A DNA stretch of 64,000 nucleotides, from contig NC_134510.1 of NCBI RefSeq assembly GCF_027942865.1, positions 22,313,209 through 22,377,208 on the forward strand, in the 5' to 3' direction. Of the stretch, positions 62,674 through 64,000 are shown in pieces. The notes under the pieces are model-generated. The model worked only from the letters and a program-made list of their open reading frames with translations, was not told the DNA's origin and did no database searches. The first letter of the stretch is position 1. Every line of letters starts with the position of its first letter. This DNA is from Odontesthes bonariensis (taxonomy: Eukaryota > Chordata > Actinopteri > Atheriniformes > Atherinopsidae). A program made the translations under genes and the position numbers.

Positions 62674-62730
62674 CTGAGCCAGACTTTGCATTGGCCACAG
62701 TCATATTTATTATTCTTCAGTTCGGGACGG
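62674..62730 (-). other. pals2: Candidate non-coding 5' exon of PALS2
   Basis: On the - strand CTGGCTCAG|GTAAGC gives a strong donor after 62674, matching the need for a 5' exon upstream of the acceptor before 61891. An ATG at 62691 lies 18 bases before the donor. The 5' edge is undefined. Confidence 0.4.
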
Positions 62731-63317
62731 TGAAACACTCTAAACCGGGTCAAAAGCCACCCAACTGCTCGCTTACAGAAACCAGAGCAACTGGAGAGCT
62801 GGACAAGGTAGGAAACCAACTCAAGTCAGTGTAGTGCACAATATGAGATCACCATACTATACAAGAAATGAAATGATATAAACCAAGCTCACATTTTCTA
62901 AAATACTTTTCAAGAAAGCCAACAGAAATAAACAAATGAAAAACACAAAATAGTAATTGTCTTAATGTGATATCTGCACGTTAGCACAAAAGGGCGCTTA
63001 TTAAACAGGAGAATGACAAAGAAGACAATTGAATGACAGCCTGATATGTCTCTCGTCCCTCTGGTAAAAGGTTGTACCAGCCACACACAACAGAGGCTTT
63101 CTGTACAAGTATGCTCTCCAAACAGATAAAAACAGATCTACCACCGCTGTAATAGGACTGTGGGCCTTCTCGACACAGGCGCCCACGTTCAACCAGAAAC
63201 TGGACTGTATGCACATCATAAACGCAACATTATACTGCGTCCGTATAGTGTCAATGAAATCCGCCAATTTCTACAATTACACGGAGCCAAAGGTAAAAAT
63301 GCAAGGCAAGAACTCAC

Positions 63318-63520
63318 CGACCAACTGTGTTTAAATCATCAGTGAGGCAGGCCAACAATGAGCACCTGGACTAGCTCACCAAGATAATCTGGTTGGTTGG
63401 GGTCAGAATCACTTGGTCAGTAATTTCGCTAACTGATATGGATCCAGTTTGCAGCTCGTTACTGGCTGGATGGCACTTGAGATGGCTGCTCCATCTCCGA
63501 TATGACCGCTAAATGTCAGT
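63318..63520 (-). promoter_or_regulatory. pals2: Candidate PALS2 first exon and promoter area
   Basis: On the - strand the segment ends GTTGGTCG|GTGAGT, a good donor after 63318, and is somewhat less AT-rich than its flanks. It would suit a first untranslated exon. There is no direct evidence for the start site. Confidence 0.3.
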
Positions 63521-63942
63521 GACTTTTACGCTCTGTGGCTTTAAAAATACTCGAAGAGCAATAAACCTTTCACTTAAAGGGGATACGTTTTAAGTCCAAT
63601 TAATAAGAAGATTGCTGTATGCAACAGTGGTCCAAGTCATCTACTTCGCACAACAGACATGGACAATAAATTCCATATTCAGAAACATGCGTCGCTCCTG
63701 GAAATCAGCATTTAATACGCAGTCCTTAATATATAAACAAATCCTTTTTTTCTCATTTTTAAACCTCATGCTGGACCAGAATTAAGACTGGTGATAAAAT
63801 AACTTTGCCAAAGTACTGATGAAAATGGTATTAAAACGTATTAAAGTCAGTGTGCGTATGCAGTTTTTGTTTTTAAAACAGGGTACATGCACTAAAACAA
63901 GGTGACCGACCCATTTCCCATTGTAAGAGGAAGCATAGCTAC

Positions 63943-64000
63943 CTTCAATGAGCTGGAACCACAAGCTTCTGTCACTGCTCTCGGAGAAAACCCTACAGAC
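63943..64000 (-). CDS. Possible partial exon of an unidentified gene at the right edge
   Basis: On the - strand, 58 bases are open in one frame and end with an acceptable donor (ATTGAAG|GTAGCT, after 63943). The residues include SESSDRSLWFQLIEG, which looks protein-like (the LWFQLIE block resembles helical-repeat trafficking proteins), but I cannot name it. No following exon is obvious before 63540, so it may be chance. Confidence 0.3.

Noticed and set aside
25035-62700. Endogenous retrovirus or LTR element
   Set aside because: No reverse transcriptase, protease or integrase motifs and no long direct terminal repeats were seen.
63001-63267. 88-codon open frame on the - strand near the PALS2 5' end, looking like a small protein
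   Set aside because: It starts at TTG, not ATG, has an in-frame stop two codons upstream, and shows no recognisable family or splice context.
1-64000. CRISPR arrays, operons, prokaryotic defence or phage systems
   Set aside because: The DNA is spliced vertebrate sequence; no spaced direct-repeat arrays or prokaryotic gene packing exist. The only regular repeats are microsatellites and one 17-mer triplicate.

Overview
The window is vertebrate nuclear DNA, almost certainly from a ray-finned (teleost) fish. It carries four spliced protein genes with GT/AG introns, a tRNA-derived SINE with a fish-type 3' tail, several Tc1-like transposon relics, a hAT-type element and fish-type LINE 3' ends. I assembled exons by following open frame, splice sites and intron phase, and compared the products with human orthologues from memory. 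No alignment was run.

Layout, left to right. (1) 1-4886, + strand: 3' part of SPMIP4 (C7orf31), a sperm axonemal microtubule protein; its N-terminus lies off the left edge. (2) 4887-8115: a transposon graveyard with two Tc1-like relics and a 1.03-kb non-autonomous hAT element with an intact 8-bp target duplication. (3) 8640-47940, + strand: OSBPL3 (ORP3), complete. It has a probable non-coding first exon ending at 8955, a 16-kb first intron containing a 687-bp foldback element, and 22 coding exons (25035-47169) giving 884 residues. One intron holds a decayed Tc1 element next to a LINE tail. (4) 50343-53917, + strand: GSDME (gasdermin E), nine coding exons, about 466 residues, with a SINE in intron 3. 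(5) 55797-61889, - strand: PALS2 (MPP6), 11 coding exons, 541 residues, converging tail-to-tail on GSDME, with candidate non-coding exons at 62674 and 63318. (6) At the right edge, a possible partial exon on the - strand.

The gene order SPMIP4 - OSBPL3 - GSDME - PALS2 and the relative orientations match human 7p15.3, except that CYCS, which lies between OSBPL3 and C7orf31 in human, is not seen. The genes are neighbours by descent rather than a pathway. ORP3 is a lipid-transfer protein at ER-plasma-membrane contacts, GSDME a caspase-activated pore-former of pyroptosis, PALS2 a membrane scaffold and SPMIP4 a flagellar structural protein.

I found no evidence of a novel multi-gene system. The most unusual items are the foldback element inside the OSBPL3 transcription unit, paired inverted repeats just upstream of GSDME, an upstream ATG that could compete with the PALS2 start, the FEVD tetrapeptide with a short linker in GSDME, and the missing CYCS.
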